From positions 1,178,001-1,242,000 of the forward strand of contig OY282430.1 of the NCBI GenBank assembly GCA_958296025.1: a stretch of 64,000 nt of DNA, given 5' to 3'. A program made the position numbers and the translations under genes. Source of the DNA: an uncultured Pseudomonadales bacterium. GTDB lineage: Bacteria; Pseudomonadota; Gammaproteobacteria; Pseudomonadales; Azotimanducaceae. The notes under the pieces were generated by a model, which was given only the letters and a program-made list of their open reading frames with translations, was not told the DNA's origin and made no database searches. Positions 51,201 to 60,192 of the stretch are shown piece by piece (positions within the stretch are counted from its first letter, which is position 1; each line of letters starts with the position of its first letter).

Positions 51201-54200
51201 CTTTTTCCGCGAAGAACGTTGCGCTCCAGGGCTTGGCGGCCACTCGCTCAAGCCCGGCGACCTGGTTGCCGCGAAAAACATCGACATTGACGAGGAAGGT
51301 GTCGATGCCGGAGCCGCCCAGCGCCTCCGAATAGGCGTCGTACACATCTGGGTCGGCACCCGTGAGGCCGAACCGCGCAAGATCGCTCGCCGGCGCCGTC
51401 CAGGCATACCAGACCGAACCGGTGGGCCGCCCATAACGGGACCAGGGAAAGCTCCAGAACGCCGGTTCCCCCGGCTCGGGCGTCGCCAGCAGAAGATCCA
51501 GCTCCCAGGCGCCCGTTTTGCCCGCGATTGCGGTGGCCGCCGCGAAATCGTCGTTCGCCGGGCGCTCCGCCTCCGCGACTTCGGACGGATCCGCATCCGT
51601 CGGGACGGCGACGGACATGGAAGCCGCCGCGCCGTTCCACGCGCTTGCCGTGAAGTGGAGTCGGGCCGCCGACTCTCCCGAATTGACCAGAAGCCGCACC
51701 TCCTGGCTTTCGCCGGCGGCGATTTCGCCGAGCGTGATCGACGACCCCAGATAGCCGGCCCAGGGATAGTCACTCCAAGGCTCGGGCGGCTCGCGCGATA
51801 CGCCGTCTTCGCGGCTCACGCTCACTTCCGAGATCGACACGCCGGCGCAATCGGAGGAGCCCCCCGCGTCGCGGCAGCCGAAGTGCAGTTTGGTTCCGGC
51901 CGCCACGTATCCGTCGGCGGTCACCGTCAGGGTCAGTCGCCCGCCGCCGCTCAGCGTCTCCCTATCCGCGCCGATCCCCAGTTGCGGCGTGGACGCGCCG
52001 CGTATCACCGTCCAGGCCAGCGCCGCCCGGGGCGGCGCGGTGTAGACCCGGTTCGGCACCACCTTCGCCCGGTACACGCCCGGCGGCGGATTGCGCACGA
52101 TGATCCACTCCACGTTGTCCTTGCGGGACGTTGACGAATGCTCGCCGCAGCCGCCGTCGCCGCAGTCGCCGCCCCGATCCAGCCACAGGTCAAGATCGTT
52201 CAGCACCGCTTCGCCCAGCGTGTCCGTGGGCGGCTCGTCCCAAGTCATCACCAGATCCAGACGGCTAGCGTTCTCCGGCACTCGGATATCCTGGTGGGCG
52301 TATTCGCCATTGCGCAGGGCGGACGTTGCGCTGCCACTCGTCCACCCATCCGCTTGGTTTCGATTAAGTGTGCTGGTGCGCGCCGATACTTTTCCTAGCC
52401 CATATTGCGCCTGCAGCGTCCCCGGTCCGTTGGTGTTGTCGGCGGGGAATCGGGCGGGGGCGTCCAGCCACGCATCCGGCCTGACGGCGCTGGCCATCAA
52501 TCGCGCCCTGGCCAACGCCGGTCGCTCCCGATGCGCCGGCGCCGCGTCCATCAACAGGGCCGCCACGCCGGCCACCGCGGGCGACGACATGCTCGTGCCG
52601 CTAAAGGAGACGTAGCCGTTTCGACTTCCCTCTCCCTTTGTGGAGTGGATGTCCACGCCGGTGGCGACCACCTGCGGCGCCAACCGTCCGTCGGCGGTGG
52701 GGCCATGGCTGCTGAACGTCGCAAGGTGACCGCTGTCCAGCGCCGCCCCCACCGCCAGGGAGTTCTTGGCCGTGCCGTAGTTCGAGAAGCCGTGAATGCT
52801 GGAGTTCGATTGAGCCACGACGTAAAGCTGGCGGTGGCGCCAGACGATGGAGTCGAGTTTGCGCGCCGACGCCCCCCTTCCCTCGAAAAACCGGGCGGAC
52901 CCGGACAAGCTCATGTTCACGATCAGCGGCTTGACCCGCTCGGCGCTCCAGCCGGCTTCCGCGCAGCTGGAAGGCGCGGCGAGGAAATCCATGCCTCGCG
53001 AGATCATGTCGTGAGTGCCGCCTCCCCCTATGTTCAATACCTTGGCGAAGCGAATGTGGGACACGGACGGCGCCATGCCGGCGTAGCCTGGTTCGACGGC
53101 ACCGTTGCCGGCAATGGTTCCGGTGACGTGGGTGCCGTGCCCGCCGTCGTCCACCCACAGGTCCGCGTCCTCGACCCGACCGCTGGTCAACCAGTTGTCG
53201 TAAACGAAGTTGGCGCCGCAGATGCTCTCCCGGTTCGATGCGATGTCCAGATGGTTGATGTTGAGCCCGGTGTCCATGACGCCGATGGGCGTCGAGGCGC
53301 CGCCGCCGGTGAAGAGTCCCGACGAGGCGTTGTAGTCCCTGAGCGCGTCGGCCCCCATGGCGGGCACGGCGGTGTCGTGGGTGGCCCGCACGACGCCGAT
53401 GGGCTCGACGGCCAGCACAAAATCCGCCCCGGCGACGGTGTCCAACGCCATGCGGGTGACATTGGCCGAATAGACTCGAATGGCCGGGTCGAAGCGGCCG
53501 ACCACGGCGCCCAGATCGGTGAGTGCGCGCCGCCACCGGCCGTCGGGATCGTTCGCCATCAGGGTGATGAACACGGGAACCTGTTCATGGGGCGGCGCTT
53601 CCAGCGCCCGCTTGGCGAACGCTTCGGGGAGCTTCGCTTCCTTCGGCACGGTGCCCAGCGCGGCCACTTCCGGCAACGCCGAGATCGCCCGCAGGCTAGC
53701 CGCATCACCCGGCAACCGGGCGCGAATCAGCTCCCCCGAGGCACCGAGAACGTTCACGCCCAGACGTCGCAGGGACGCCTTGGCGGCGTCCGGCTGCCTC
53801 GTTGGCACCATTCGCACCCACCCGAAGGACCAGTCACGCCCCGCCGCGGCCGCCTGGCGGACCAGCGCATCGACCGAATCCGGCGCGCCGGTCCAGCGCC
53901 GATCGGCATCGGCGCGTTCGGGCGGATGCTCGGGATTATCCCGCAGCGGTGCCTTGGCCATCTCCCCGTGGACGGTGACGAACGAATAGCCGTCGGGCGG
54001 GACGGGTGCGGAACGCTCGGACGAAACCGGATGCCCCCCATCGCCCGAAACCCCTGGCGCGGCCTGAACAAGCGGTGCCCGAAGCTCTCCCCGGCTTTCC
54101 GCCGCAATCCGGGCAACCGCCGCATCGACGGCCTTTTGCTCCAGGGCGCCACCCGCCGGGCTGGGCGGGGTCGCTTCTTCTTTGGGAATGGAAGAAAGCA

Positions 54201-54264
54201 AATAGGCGAGGGCCAAGCCCGCCGCAAGGCTCACCAACGCGAGGACGCTGGCTCTTTTCTTCAT
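48250..54264 (-). CDS. Giant secreted subtilisin-family protease with PPC-like repeats, beta-propeller and CARDB domain
   Basis: A protein of about 2004 residues. Signal/anchor segment (KKRASVLALVSLAAGLALAYLL). S8 protease domain with Asp about 330 (GVMDTGLNINHLD), His about 376 (GGHGTHVTGTIAG) and Ser about 556 (FSGTSMSSPAVAG). After a beta-sandwich region come four repeats beginning NDDF/NDDL at about 905, 1053, 1175 and 1307, each with a TxWxxWTAP-like core (pre-peptidase C-terminal type). Then a propeller-like region (about 1425-1795, LGLQVFQRDPESGGLG), a CARDB domain (about 1800-1895, VRNDGNANAPSTTLRWF) and a C-terminal module (SCDDGDGCTVEN). ATG 54264 has AAGG upstream. Extracellular proteolysis or adhesion inferred. 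Confidence 0.9.
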   Translation of the reverse strand: MKKRASVLALVSLAAGLALAYLLSSIPKEEATPPSPAGGALEQKAVDAAVARIAAESRGELRAPLVQAAPGVSGDGGHPVSSERSAPVPPDGYSFVTVHGEMAKAPLRDNPEHPPERADADRRWTGAPDSVDALVRQAAAAGRDWSFGWVRMVPTRQPDAAKASLRRLGVNVLGASGELIRARLPGDAASLRAISALPEVAALGTVPKEAKLPEAFAKRALEAPPHEQVPVFITLMANDPDGRWRRALTDLGAVVGRFDPAIRVYSANVTRMALDTVAGADFVLAVEPIGVVRATHDTAVPAMGADALRDYNASSGLFTGGGASTPIGVMDTGLNINHLDIASNRESICGANFVYDNWLTSGRVEDADLWVDDGGHGTHVTGTIAGNGAVEPGYAGMAPSVSHIRFAKVLNIGGGGTHDMISRGMDFLAAPSSCAEAGWSAERVKPLIVNMSLSGSARFFEGRGASARKLDSIVWRHRQLYVVAQSNSSIHGFSNYGTAKNSLAVGAALDSGHLATFSSHGPTADGRLAPQVVATGVDIHSTKGEGSRNGYVSFSGTSMSSPAVAGVAALLMDAAPAHRERPALARARLMASAVRPDAWLDAPARFPADNTNGPGTLQAQYGLGKVSARTSTLNRNQADGWTSGSATSALRNGEYAHQDIRVPENASRLDLVMTWDEPPTDTLGEAVLNDLDLWLDRGGDCGDGGCGEHSSTSRKDNVEWIIVRNPPPGVYRAKVVPNRVYTAPPRAALAWTVIRGASTPQLGIGADRETLSGGGRLTLTVTADGYVAAGTKLHFGCRDAGGSSDCAGVSISEVSVSREDGVSREPPEPWSDYPWAGYLGSSITLGEIAAGESQEVRLLVNSGESAARLHFTASAWNGAAASMSVAVPTDADPSEVAEAERPANDDFAAATAIAGKTGAWELDLLLATPEPGEPAFWSFPWSRYGRPTGSVWYAWTAPASDLARFGLTGADPDVYDAYSEALGGSGIDTFLVNVDVFRGNQVAGLERVAAKPWSATFFAEKGLTYHIRVSNAERGKIPLTLRWSQGPRPANDDFQAAAPIEGAAGTAEGANQGATLELGESVGGLAATTWHRWTAPRDGAWRFESDHPASRVLAFTGDAVAALRLVSGFPGRAAEFPVRAGTEYQIAVAAKDAYAAGSSYELTWEEATEREAGNDDFQGAGEFAGASPEQVFVDRKSTVEPGEPVATGVRTKWWIWTAPEDGRFTWRLTSAPSSKLRVAIFAGAAIEDLQLVGAADENLTSTGSTLDAVADRRYWISAGLPAGDGSAFAVGYSGAELRWGRTPENDDLASAAALSGASGSVTGSNRFATIERGERVRREGHSSLWWIWEAPASGWFRFRMDTAAALAVYRSVGAGPGSLELVGSSAGSDPVEVFFQAERGVRYHIRLGTQGAADGGDFTIRWDEFSPVWLKYVGRLADGDTDSTGGRIELSELTALAFNGDGTALYVASPLGLQVFQRDPESGGLGLVQTLEYGAGGAGAGALIWDPHRNKLYADVFSEAWRKFAPVDGDQRKLRDEGELKVSGSQSVIRAESFFMDSAGSFLYASHRWDGGLTVLAFDASGGLRHVQTLDNLRLALISNDDSRVYAAAEDGLLLVFQRDAETGRLTEVGTPQALNDVEALAISDDDRYLFAVSNDGPTQIFGLEEDPSSPRHLDSLPPSGNIPSWRYWNCDFAAARNGNPAMDALCHNLAFSAKWRPETAELVGTDVVAGTDRFDNEVPTFNHCCDRSPVASPDGKHIYAIGLDPSSSIDFFERVGNELVGPDLVVVSPSASDGAPDVGAAFTLSAIVRNDGNANAPSTTLRWFRSSDSAISNSDAEVGGQSVPRLAPSGTSGESIDLTAPSSAGAYYYGACVDPASGETDIGNNCSTGVRVTVQSVGAPESITHEVGDTITSMPTGSWFPDTTSGASFAVSGSTVTIRFNDGGYVLENGIRYSCDDGDGCTVENRVVELGVIVETTESGRLVAELTIDTGAGMYASNTVVVD

Positions 54265-54273
54265 TCGATCCAC

Positions 54274-54932
54274 ACCTTATCCCTGTTTGACCCGTTGTTC
54301 GCGGTGTGGATGCCGCACCGGACCACGCTGCCGCTCGGCTTCGCCAACCTGCTCATAGCCCACCATCTCAACCAATTCCCAACTCGGCCCCAGGCACGGA
54401 ACATCACCCTTCGTTCAGTCTCATTTCGGTATTGGAATTGACTGGATGTCAAGAACTTTTTCAAATCCCGGATTCGAATCTCAAGTGCAATTTTGGATTG
54501 GTCGCGTCGCCAAGGAACGCTTCTTCGGTCCTTGGCGGGGTTGGCCTGTCAGTGGTATTCAGAGGGAGTTTGGGTAATCCGCCACCATGCGGATAAGCAA
54601 AAACTTCCTTGCTAATTGAACGACACGCCAAGCGCAGCGCGACGCCCCGCACCAGCAAAGGCTTTGCTTTGGCGGCGGAGGACGTGCAGGCAACCGAGCG
54701 GTTCGTCGTCCACTCAGGCGATGACAGTTTCCCCCTCAACGCGAACACGCTGGCCATCCCCTTGGCGGCGCTCATGGAGCGCTTGGCAGGGATGGACTGA
54801 ACGGGGCTGCACAAGCCGCTCGCTGCGTCGGTTGGAAGCAGCGAATCGTGCATGGGCGGCAGCATGCAACCACGCTGTCGCCAAAGGCGGGGCGGAGTTT
54901 GAAATTGCCGGGGACTGGTTTAAGGTGCCGCC
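54274..54932. other. Intergenic region, possible decayed gene
   Basis: 659 bp between divergent genes. No confident gene. Two plus-strand pieces look protein-like: ERFVVHSGDDSFPLNANTL (about 54690-54770) and, in another frame, RRLEAANRAWAAACNHAV to AGDWFKVPP (about 54825-54935). They could be a frameshifted remnant; family unknown. The protease promoter should be at the left end. Confidence 0.35.
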
Positions 54933-56480
54933 ATGAATAGAGGCAAACTGCCCATCGGCATCCAGACCTTCCGAAAAATTCGTGAGGAAGGCTGCTACTA
55001 CGTCGATAAGACCGCCTACATCCGGCGGCTGGTTGACGAAGGCACACACTACTTCCTTTCCCGCCCGCGGCGGTTTGGCAAGAGCTTGTTTCTGGACACC
55101 CTCAAGGAGCTGTTCGAGGGCAACGAGGCGCTGTTCACAGGGCTGGACATTCACGGGCAGTGGGACTGGTCGGTTCGCCATCCGGTTCTGCGCCTGAGCT
55201 TCGGCGGCGGCAACTTCAAGGAGCCGGGCTTTTTGGAAGCCAACTTCATGGAGAAGCTGGCCGCTGCCGAACGGGAGGCGCAGGTTGCCAGCGAATACGC
55301 CACGGCACCCGGTCGTTTCGCCGCTTTGATATCAGCCCTGCATCGCCAGGCTGGCCGGCCAGTGGTGGTTTTGATCGATGAATACGACAAGCCCATTCTC
55401 GACGCATTGGAGGCGCCGGACATCGCCCGCGCCAACCGGGAGTTTCTGCGGGGCGTCTATTCGGTCATCAAGGACTGTGACGCCCATGTCCGCTTCACCT
55501 TTCTAACCGGCGTGAGCAAGTTTTCCAAAGTCAGCCTGTTCTCCGGCCTCAACAACCTGACCGACATTACCTTGGAGCCGGAATACTCAGCGGTTTGCGG
55601 CTACACGGAGCAAGACTTGGACAGCGTGTTCGCGCCGGAACTCGAGGGGTTGGACCGGGACGAGATCTGCCGTTGGTACAACGGCTACAACTGGCTGGGT
55701 GAGGAGAAGGTGTACAACCCGTTCGACATCCTGCTCCTGTTTCGCCGTCGCGAGTTCGCCGCCCATTGGTTTGAGACCGGCAGCCCGGCGTTCTTGGTGG
55801 AAACCTTGTTCAAACGCGGCGTGAGCCCCTTGGAACTGGACGGCATGGCCAGCACCAGCGACCTGCTATCCGCTTTCGATGTCGATGACATGGCCACCGA
55901 AGCCCTGCTTTTTCAAACGGGCTACCTCACCATTCAGGAGCGCAGCAACATCGGCGGCCAGACTTTGTTTCGCCTGGGCTACCCCAACCAAGAAGTGCGG
56001 CAGAGCCTCAACGAGAGCCTGCTGCGTCAATTGGTGGGCCGCAGTTCACGCCAAGGGACCAACAGCATCCGCCTGTACGAACTACTGAAGGTCAACGACT
56101 TTGCAGGGCTGAAGAGCCTATTCCACGCTTTCTACGCCAGCATCCCCCACCAGTGGTACACGAACAACGACATCGCTAGGTTCGAGGGCTACTACGCCGC
56201 GGTGTTCTATTCCTACTTCGCCGGATTGGGGCTGGACATTGTGGTGGAGGACAGCAGCAGCCACGGACGCTTGGACATGGCGGTGCAATTCAACAACAAC
56301 GTTTATCTGTTCGAGTTCAAGGTGGTGGAGCTTGCGCCTAAGGGCGGTGCGCTGGCGCAGTTGCAGGCCAAGGGCTACGCGGACAAGTATCGGCGCCTAG
56401 GCCAGCCCATTCACCTGGTTGCCGTGGAATTCAGCAAGGAATCCCGCAACATAGTGGCGTTTGAGGTGGAGGCAGCGTAA
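54933..56480 (+). CDS. AAA-ATPase-like / DUF1703 PD-(D/E)XK protein
   Basis: A 515-residue protein. The N-terminal AAA-like domain begins with the typical GIQTFRKIREEGCYYVDKT, Walker A-like RPRRFGKSLF and Walker B-like VVVLIDEYDKPI. SKVSLFSGLNNLTDIT and YNGYNW are further family motifs. The C-terminal DUF1703 nuclease-like part has GRLDMAV, then YLFEFKV (Asp and E-x-K). These are abundant, often multicopy genes in Bacteroidetes and in symbionts, with mobile distribution and unclear role. Intact and full length. Confidence 0.88.
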   Translation: MNRGKLPIGIQTFRKIREEGCYYVDKTAYIRRLVDEGTHYFLSRPRRFGKSLFLDTLKELFEGNEALFTGLDIHGQWDWSVRHPVLRLSFGGGNFKEPGFLEANFMEKLAAAEREAQVASEYATAPGRFAALISALHRQAGRPVVVLIDEYDKPILDALEAPDIARANREFLRGVYSVIKDCDAHVRFTFLTGVSKFSKVSLFSGLNNLTDITLEPEYSAVCGYTEQDLDSVFAPELEGLDRDEICRWYNGYNWLGEEKVYNPFDILLLFRRREFAAHWFETGSPAFLVETLFKRGVSPLELDGMASTSDLLSAFDVDDMATEALLFQTGYLTIQERSNIGGQTLFRLGYPNQEVRQSLNESLLRQLVGRSSRQGTNSIRLYELLKVNDFAGLKSLFHAFYASIPHQWYTNNDIARFEGYYAAVFYSYFAGLGLDIVVEDSSSHGRLDMAVQFNNNVYLFEFKVVELAPKGGALAQLQAKGYADKYRRLGQPIHLVAVEFSKESRNIVAFEVEAA

Positions 56481-56516
56481 AGAGGGCGGCGGAAGGCGGG
56501 TGAGCGCAGTGCTTGG

Positions 56517-56732
56517 TTGTCGGATGTGATCAGGCCCCACCAAGCATTGCCGATGGATGTCCCGGCTTTTCGAGAGTGGGCGCGTTTCAAGCTGGGCAAA
56601 TCCCGCACCTTGTTTGAAGACGCCATGATTGCCGCCGCGGCTGAGGTTCATGGGCTGCCTGTGGCGACCAGTAACCAGTGTACTTTCCGGACGCTCGACA
56701 TCCCGTTGTTCAGTCCGTTTGCGCAAGGATGA
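56517..56732 (+). pseudogene. 3' fragment of a PIN-domain (VapC-type) toxin gene
   Basis: The frame reads FREWARFKLGKSRTLFEDAMIAAAAEVHGLPVATSN and ends with IPLFSPF; the core EDAMIAAAAEVHGL and TSN/F pattern is the C-terminal half of VapC. The N-terminal half with the first catalytic acids is missing and the frame starts in unrelated sequence. Probably inactive. Confidence 0.6.
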
Positions 56733-56773
56733 CGCTGCCAAGCCGCAGTATTAAACAGGAGTACACTGCGCCC

Positions 56774-57517
56774 ATGAACAAGACGGGCGAGCAGGTGGAT
56801 TTCGGATTTCGCAACGTGGCGCCGGATGAGAAGACGCGGCTGGTGGATGAGGTCTTCACTTCGGTGGCGCAGCGTTACGACCTGATGAACGACCTCATGT
56901 CCTTGGGCACCCATCGGTTGATGAAGCGGATGCTGGTGGAGATGTCCAGCGCCCGGCCGGGGCACTCTGTGCTGGACCTTGCCGGGGGCACTGGGGACAT
57001 TGCCGGTTTGCTGGCGCCGGTGGTGGGCGGCGATGGCCGGGTGGTGTTGGCGGACCTTAACCCGTCGATGTTGGCGCTTGGCCGGGACAAGAGCTTGGAC
57101 GCCGGGCTGGCGCAGGTGCAGTGCTGTTGCGTCAAGGCGGAGGCCCTGCCCTTTGCGGAAGACGAGTTCGACGGCGCGACCATCGGCTTTGGGCTGCGCA
57201 ACTTCACCGACAAGCGCCGGGCCTTGGCGGAGTTGAAGCGGGTTCTCAAGCCCGGCGGGGTGCTGCTGGTGTTGGACTTCTCCAAGCCGACAAACCCTTG
57301 GCTGGATGCGGCCTACCGCGGTTTCCAGAGCACTTGGCCGGCCTTGGGCAAGCTGCTGGTCGGGGATGCGCAGAGTTACCGCTATCTCATCGAGTCCATC
57401 CGCGTCCACCCGGATCAGCAAGCCCTGAAAGTGTTGCTGGCGGATGCCGCCTTCAACGCGGTGGAGCACCATGACCTGCTTGGCGGCATCGCCGCCATTC
57501 ATCGCGCCCTGGCCTGA
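56774..57517 (+). CDS. ubiE: Ubiquinone/menaquinone C-methyltransferase
   Basis: A 247-residue SAM methyltransferase adding the C-2 methyl in ubiquinone synthesis. Features: DFGFRNVAPDEKTRLVDEVF, SVAQRYDLMNDLMSLGTHR, SAM motif VLDLAGGTGDIAGLL, GFGLRNFTDK, ELKRVLKPGG, and SYRYLIESIRVHPDQ. ATG 56774 starts the usual N-terminus. The ubiE-ubiJ-ubiB order is conserved in gammaproteobacteria. Confidence 0.95.
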   Translation: MNKTGEQVDFGFRNVAPDEKTRLVDEVFTSVAQRYDLMNDLMSLGTHRLMKRMLVEMSSARPGHSVLDLAGGTGDIAGLLAPVVGGDGRVVLADLNPSMLALGRDKSLDAGLAQVQCCCVKAEALPFAEDEFDGATIGFGLRNFTDKRRALAELKRVLKPGGVLLVLDFSKPTNPWLDAAYRGFQSTWPALGKLLVGDAQSYRYLIESIRVHPDQQALKVLLADAAFNAVEHHDLLGGIAAIHRALA

Positions 57518-57722
57518 AACCGCCGACGTCCTTGCAGAAGAATCATGGCAAGAATGCGGCGGACATTCAGCCCCGTCAGGGGGTATCCTAGGCTTGCCCT
57601 GCGCCGCTTTGCTTTTGACGGCGGGGAAACGGGCGCATCAGCCAGATGGAGCGGCGCCACGCCATCGCCTTGGTCTGAGGCGTCGCTTCGCAAGTGTTTC
57701 TAATCGGCAGGTGAGTGGGAAG

Positions 57723-58355
57723 ATGAACCAACCGTTGGGCCGGGCCAAGGTGCCCTCCTGGTCGGAGGCCATCGCCGCGGCGGACGCCCTGTTCGCCGAC
57801 TTCGTCGAGATCTCGGCTAACGTCGGCCTCTCCTTCGACGATGCCGCAGCGCAACGTTTGGCGGCGCTGGAGGGACGGCGAATGCGCATTCAATGCACGG
57901 CGCCGGAGAAGACGGTGACCTTGGGGGTGCAGCGCCGCCGCCTCAGCGTATCGGCGGAGGCCGTTGGCGAGGCGGATGTCCTCGTGCGGGGGACAGCGCC
58001 GGGCTTGCTGGCTTGGGCCGCCGCCGGCTTCGGCGAGGCGGGCGATCCGCTGGAAGTTGAAGGAGATGAGGCGCTGCTTGCCGAATTTGCCGCCGCCCTT
58101 CGGCCAAGCGGCCTCGATGCCTTGCTGGAACGCCTACCTGGCGACGTCGGCGAAAACCTGATTGGCGCGTTTGAGTTGGGCGGGGCCACGTTGCGTTCCG
58201 CCGCCGAAGCGGGTGCCGATGCACTGAAGAGCGGGTTGCAGGAGCTGTACGCCGACAGGCCGCATTGCCGGGAATTTGCCGCCGAGCTGGCCAGCTTGCG
58301 CAAGCGCGTGGATCAACTGCAAGCCAGGCTGCGAACGCTTGAGCAGGGGGCCTAG
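57723..58355 (+). CDS. ubiJ: Ubiquinone biosynthesis accessory factor UbiJ (SCP2 domain)
   Basis: A 210-residue SCP2-like lipid-binding protein in the UbiJ position. The SCP2 fold covers about 20-120 (GRRMRIQCTAPEKTVTLGVQ; core RRLSVSAEAVGEADVLVRG), and the C-terminus ends in a coiled coil (FAAELASLRKRVDQLQARLR). UbiJ with UbiK supports the soluble Ubi complex. ATG 57723; earlier frame codons overlap ubiE and are not plausible. The 200-bp spacer after ubiE is longer than usual. Confidence 0.85.
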   Translation: MNQPLGRAKVPSWSEAIAAADALFADFVEISANVGLSFDDAAAQRLAALEGRRMRIQCTAPEKTVTLGVQRRRLSVSAEAVGEADVLVRGTAPGLLAWAAAGFGEAGDPLEVEGDEALLAEFAAALRPSGLDALLERLPGDVGENLIGAFELGGATLRSAAEAGADALKSGLQELYADRPHCREFAAELASLRKRVDQLQARLRTLEQGA

Positions 58356-58461
58356 CCATGCGTTTACGCACCGTTGGTTTTCGTTTCTTGCGTTCGGCCC
58401 GCCTCCAGGACACCGGCCGCTTTGCCCGAGGCCGCAAGCCCTGTTTCGTCAGGAAAACCCG

Positions 58462-60117
58462 ATGAGAAGCCGCCTTTGGCAGATCTTCCGCATCGCCGCC
58501 CGGCATCGGCTGGATGTGGCGGTGCCGACGGAGTTGCTGACCGCCAGCGATGTTCCCCGCTCCGTCCGTTGGGCCCTACGGGCTTGGCCGGGGCGTTGGC
58601 TGCCGGCGCCGCGCCGGGCGTCGGCGGTGCGCCTTCGGTTGGCCTTTGAGGCGCTGGGGCCGGTCTTCATCAAGTTTGGGCAGTTGCTCTCCACCCGGCG
58701 GGACATGCTGCCGACGGACTACGCCGACGAGTTGGCCAAGCTACAGGATCATGTGCCGCCGTTTGCCGGGGAACAGGCGCGGGCCATCGTGGAAAAAGCC
58801 TTGGGGGACGCCTTTGCGGCCCGGATAAAGCGCTTCGACCTCGTGCCCATCGCCTCCGCCTCCATCGCTCAGGTGCATGGCGCGGCCTTGAGCGACGGTT
58901 CCGAAGTGGTGGTGAAGGTGGTGCGCCCAGACATAGAGGAAACCATGCGGGCCGATCTGGAGGTGCTGGCTTGGCTGACCGGCTGGATCGACCAGCACAT
59001 CGCCGCCAGCCAGCGCCTGCGCCTGCCGGAGGTGGCGGCGAACTACGCCAAGACCGTGCTGGCGGAACTGGACATGCTTCGGGAGGCGGCCAACACCCAG
59101 CGGCTGCGGGAGAACTTCGCCGGCTCGCCGCTGCTCTACGTTCCCCGCATCCACCCCGACCTGACCCGCCCGAACCTGTTGGTGATGGAGCGCATCCACG
59201 GCCTGCCCGTGGGTGAGGTGGCGCAGCTCAAGGCCTTGGGCACGGACTTGGCGCTTCTGGCCAGACGGGGGGTGGAGACCTTCTTCACCCAAGTGTTCGT
59301 ACACAATTTCTTCCATGCGGACATGCACCCGGGCAACATCTTTGTGGATGTGAAGGATCCGCGCAATCCACGCTACATCGCCTTGGACTGCGCCATCATC
59401 GGGCAGCTGGCGCAGCGGGATCAGGACTATCTGGCCGGCAACCTGCTGGCCTTCTTTAACCGGGACTACCAGAAGGTCGCCCGCCTGCACCTGGAGTCCG
59501 GCTGGATTTCGCAGGGGACCGACATGGCGGAGTTCGAGCGGGTGATTCGGGAGGTCTGCGACCCCATCTTCGCCAAGCCCCTCACGGAAATCTCCTTCGG
59601 CAACTTTTTGGTCAACCTGTTCCGCACCGCCGCCGAATTCAACATGGAAATTCAGCCGCAGCTGGTGCTGCTGCAGAAGACCTTGCTGTACGTTGAAGGG
59701 GTGGGGCGACAGCTGTACCCGGAACTGGATCTATGGAAGACGGCCAAGCCCTTCATGGAGCGTTGGATGCGGCAGCGGGTGGGCCCCTTGGCGGTGCTGC
59801 GCAGTTTCGCCGAGCGGGCCCCCGAAATCATCGAGAACCTGCCGCACCTGCCGGAACTGTTCCTGGACACTGGACGGACGCTGCGTCGCCTGGAGTCCGG
59901 CCTGAAGGAACAACAGGCCAGCGTGCGCAAGTTGGAGGAGCAGGCTGCCCGGCTGAAGCGTCGCCGTCGCCGCGACCGCGCTTTGGGCGCCGCCTTGATG
60001 GCCGCGGCTGGGTTCCTGTTGTGGGCGCCGCTCAGCCAGACGTTCAGCGACAGTCTTGGCGCCTTGGCCGGGGTGTTCAGCGTGTTGGCCGGCTCCTACT
60101 TCTTGGTGAGGGTTTAG
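58462..60117 (+). CDS. ubiB: UbiB, atypical kinase-like ATPase for ubiquinone biosynthesis
   Basis: A 551-residue membrane-associated protein kinase-like ATPase. KxGQ motif in IKFGQLLSTRRDMLP; Ala-rich nucleotide loop ASASIAQVHGA; Lys in VVVKVVRP; EAANTQRLRENF; NLLVMERIHG; NFFHADMHPGNIFVD; and LDCAIIGQL where most homologues have LDFG or similar. Two C-terminal membrane helices (GAALMAAAGFLLWAP, GVFSVLAGSYFLVRV). ATG 58462 gives MRSRLWQIFRIAARH. About 106 bp after ubiJ. Confidence 0.93.
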   Translation: MRSRLWQIFRIAARHRLDVAVPTELLTASDVPRSVRWALRAWPGRWLPAPRRASAVRLRLAFEALGPVFIKFGQLLSTRRDMLPTDYADELAKLQDHVPPFAGEQARAIVEKALGDAFAARIKRFDLVPIASASIAQVHGAALSDGSEVVVKVVRPDIEETMRADLEVLAWLTGWIDQHIAASQRLRLPEVAANYAKTVLAELDMLREAANTQRLRENFAGSPLLYVPRIHPDLTRPNLLVMERIHGLPVGEVAQLKALGTDLALLARRGVETFFTQVFVHNFFHADMHPGNIFVDVKDPRNPRYIALDCAIIGQLAQRDQDYLAGNLLAFFNRDYQKVARLHLESGWISQGTDMAEFERVIREVCDPIFAKPLTEISFGNFLVNLFRTAAEFNMEIQPQLVLLQKTLLYVEGVGRQLYPELDLWKTAKPFMERWMRQRVGPLAVLRSFAERAPEIIENLPHLPELFLDTGRTLRRLESGLKEQQASVRKLEEQAARLKRRRRRDRALGAALMAAAGFLLWAPLSQTFSDSLGALAGVFSVLAGSYFLVRV

Positions 60118-60192
60118 GGCCTGAGCGGACCGGTCATCGACCCGGACGCAAGCCGGGCGGCAACCCGCCGAAACGGAAAGAGGGCCTGAATA

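Noticed and set aside
52405-54441. A 678-codon plus-strand frame opposite the subtilase
   Set aside because: The minus strand carries the complete catalytic triad; the plus frame is Arg/Gly/His-rich shadow.
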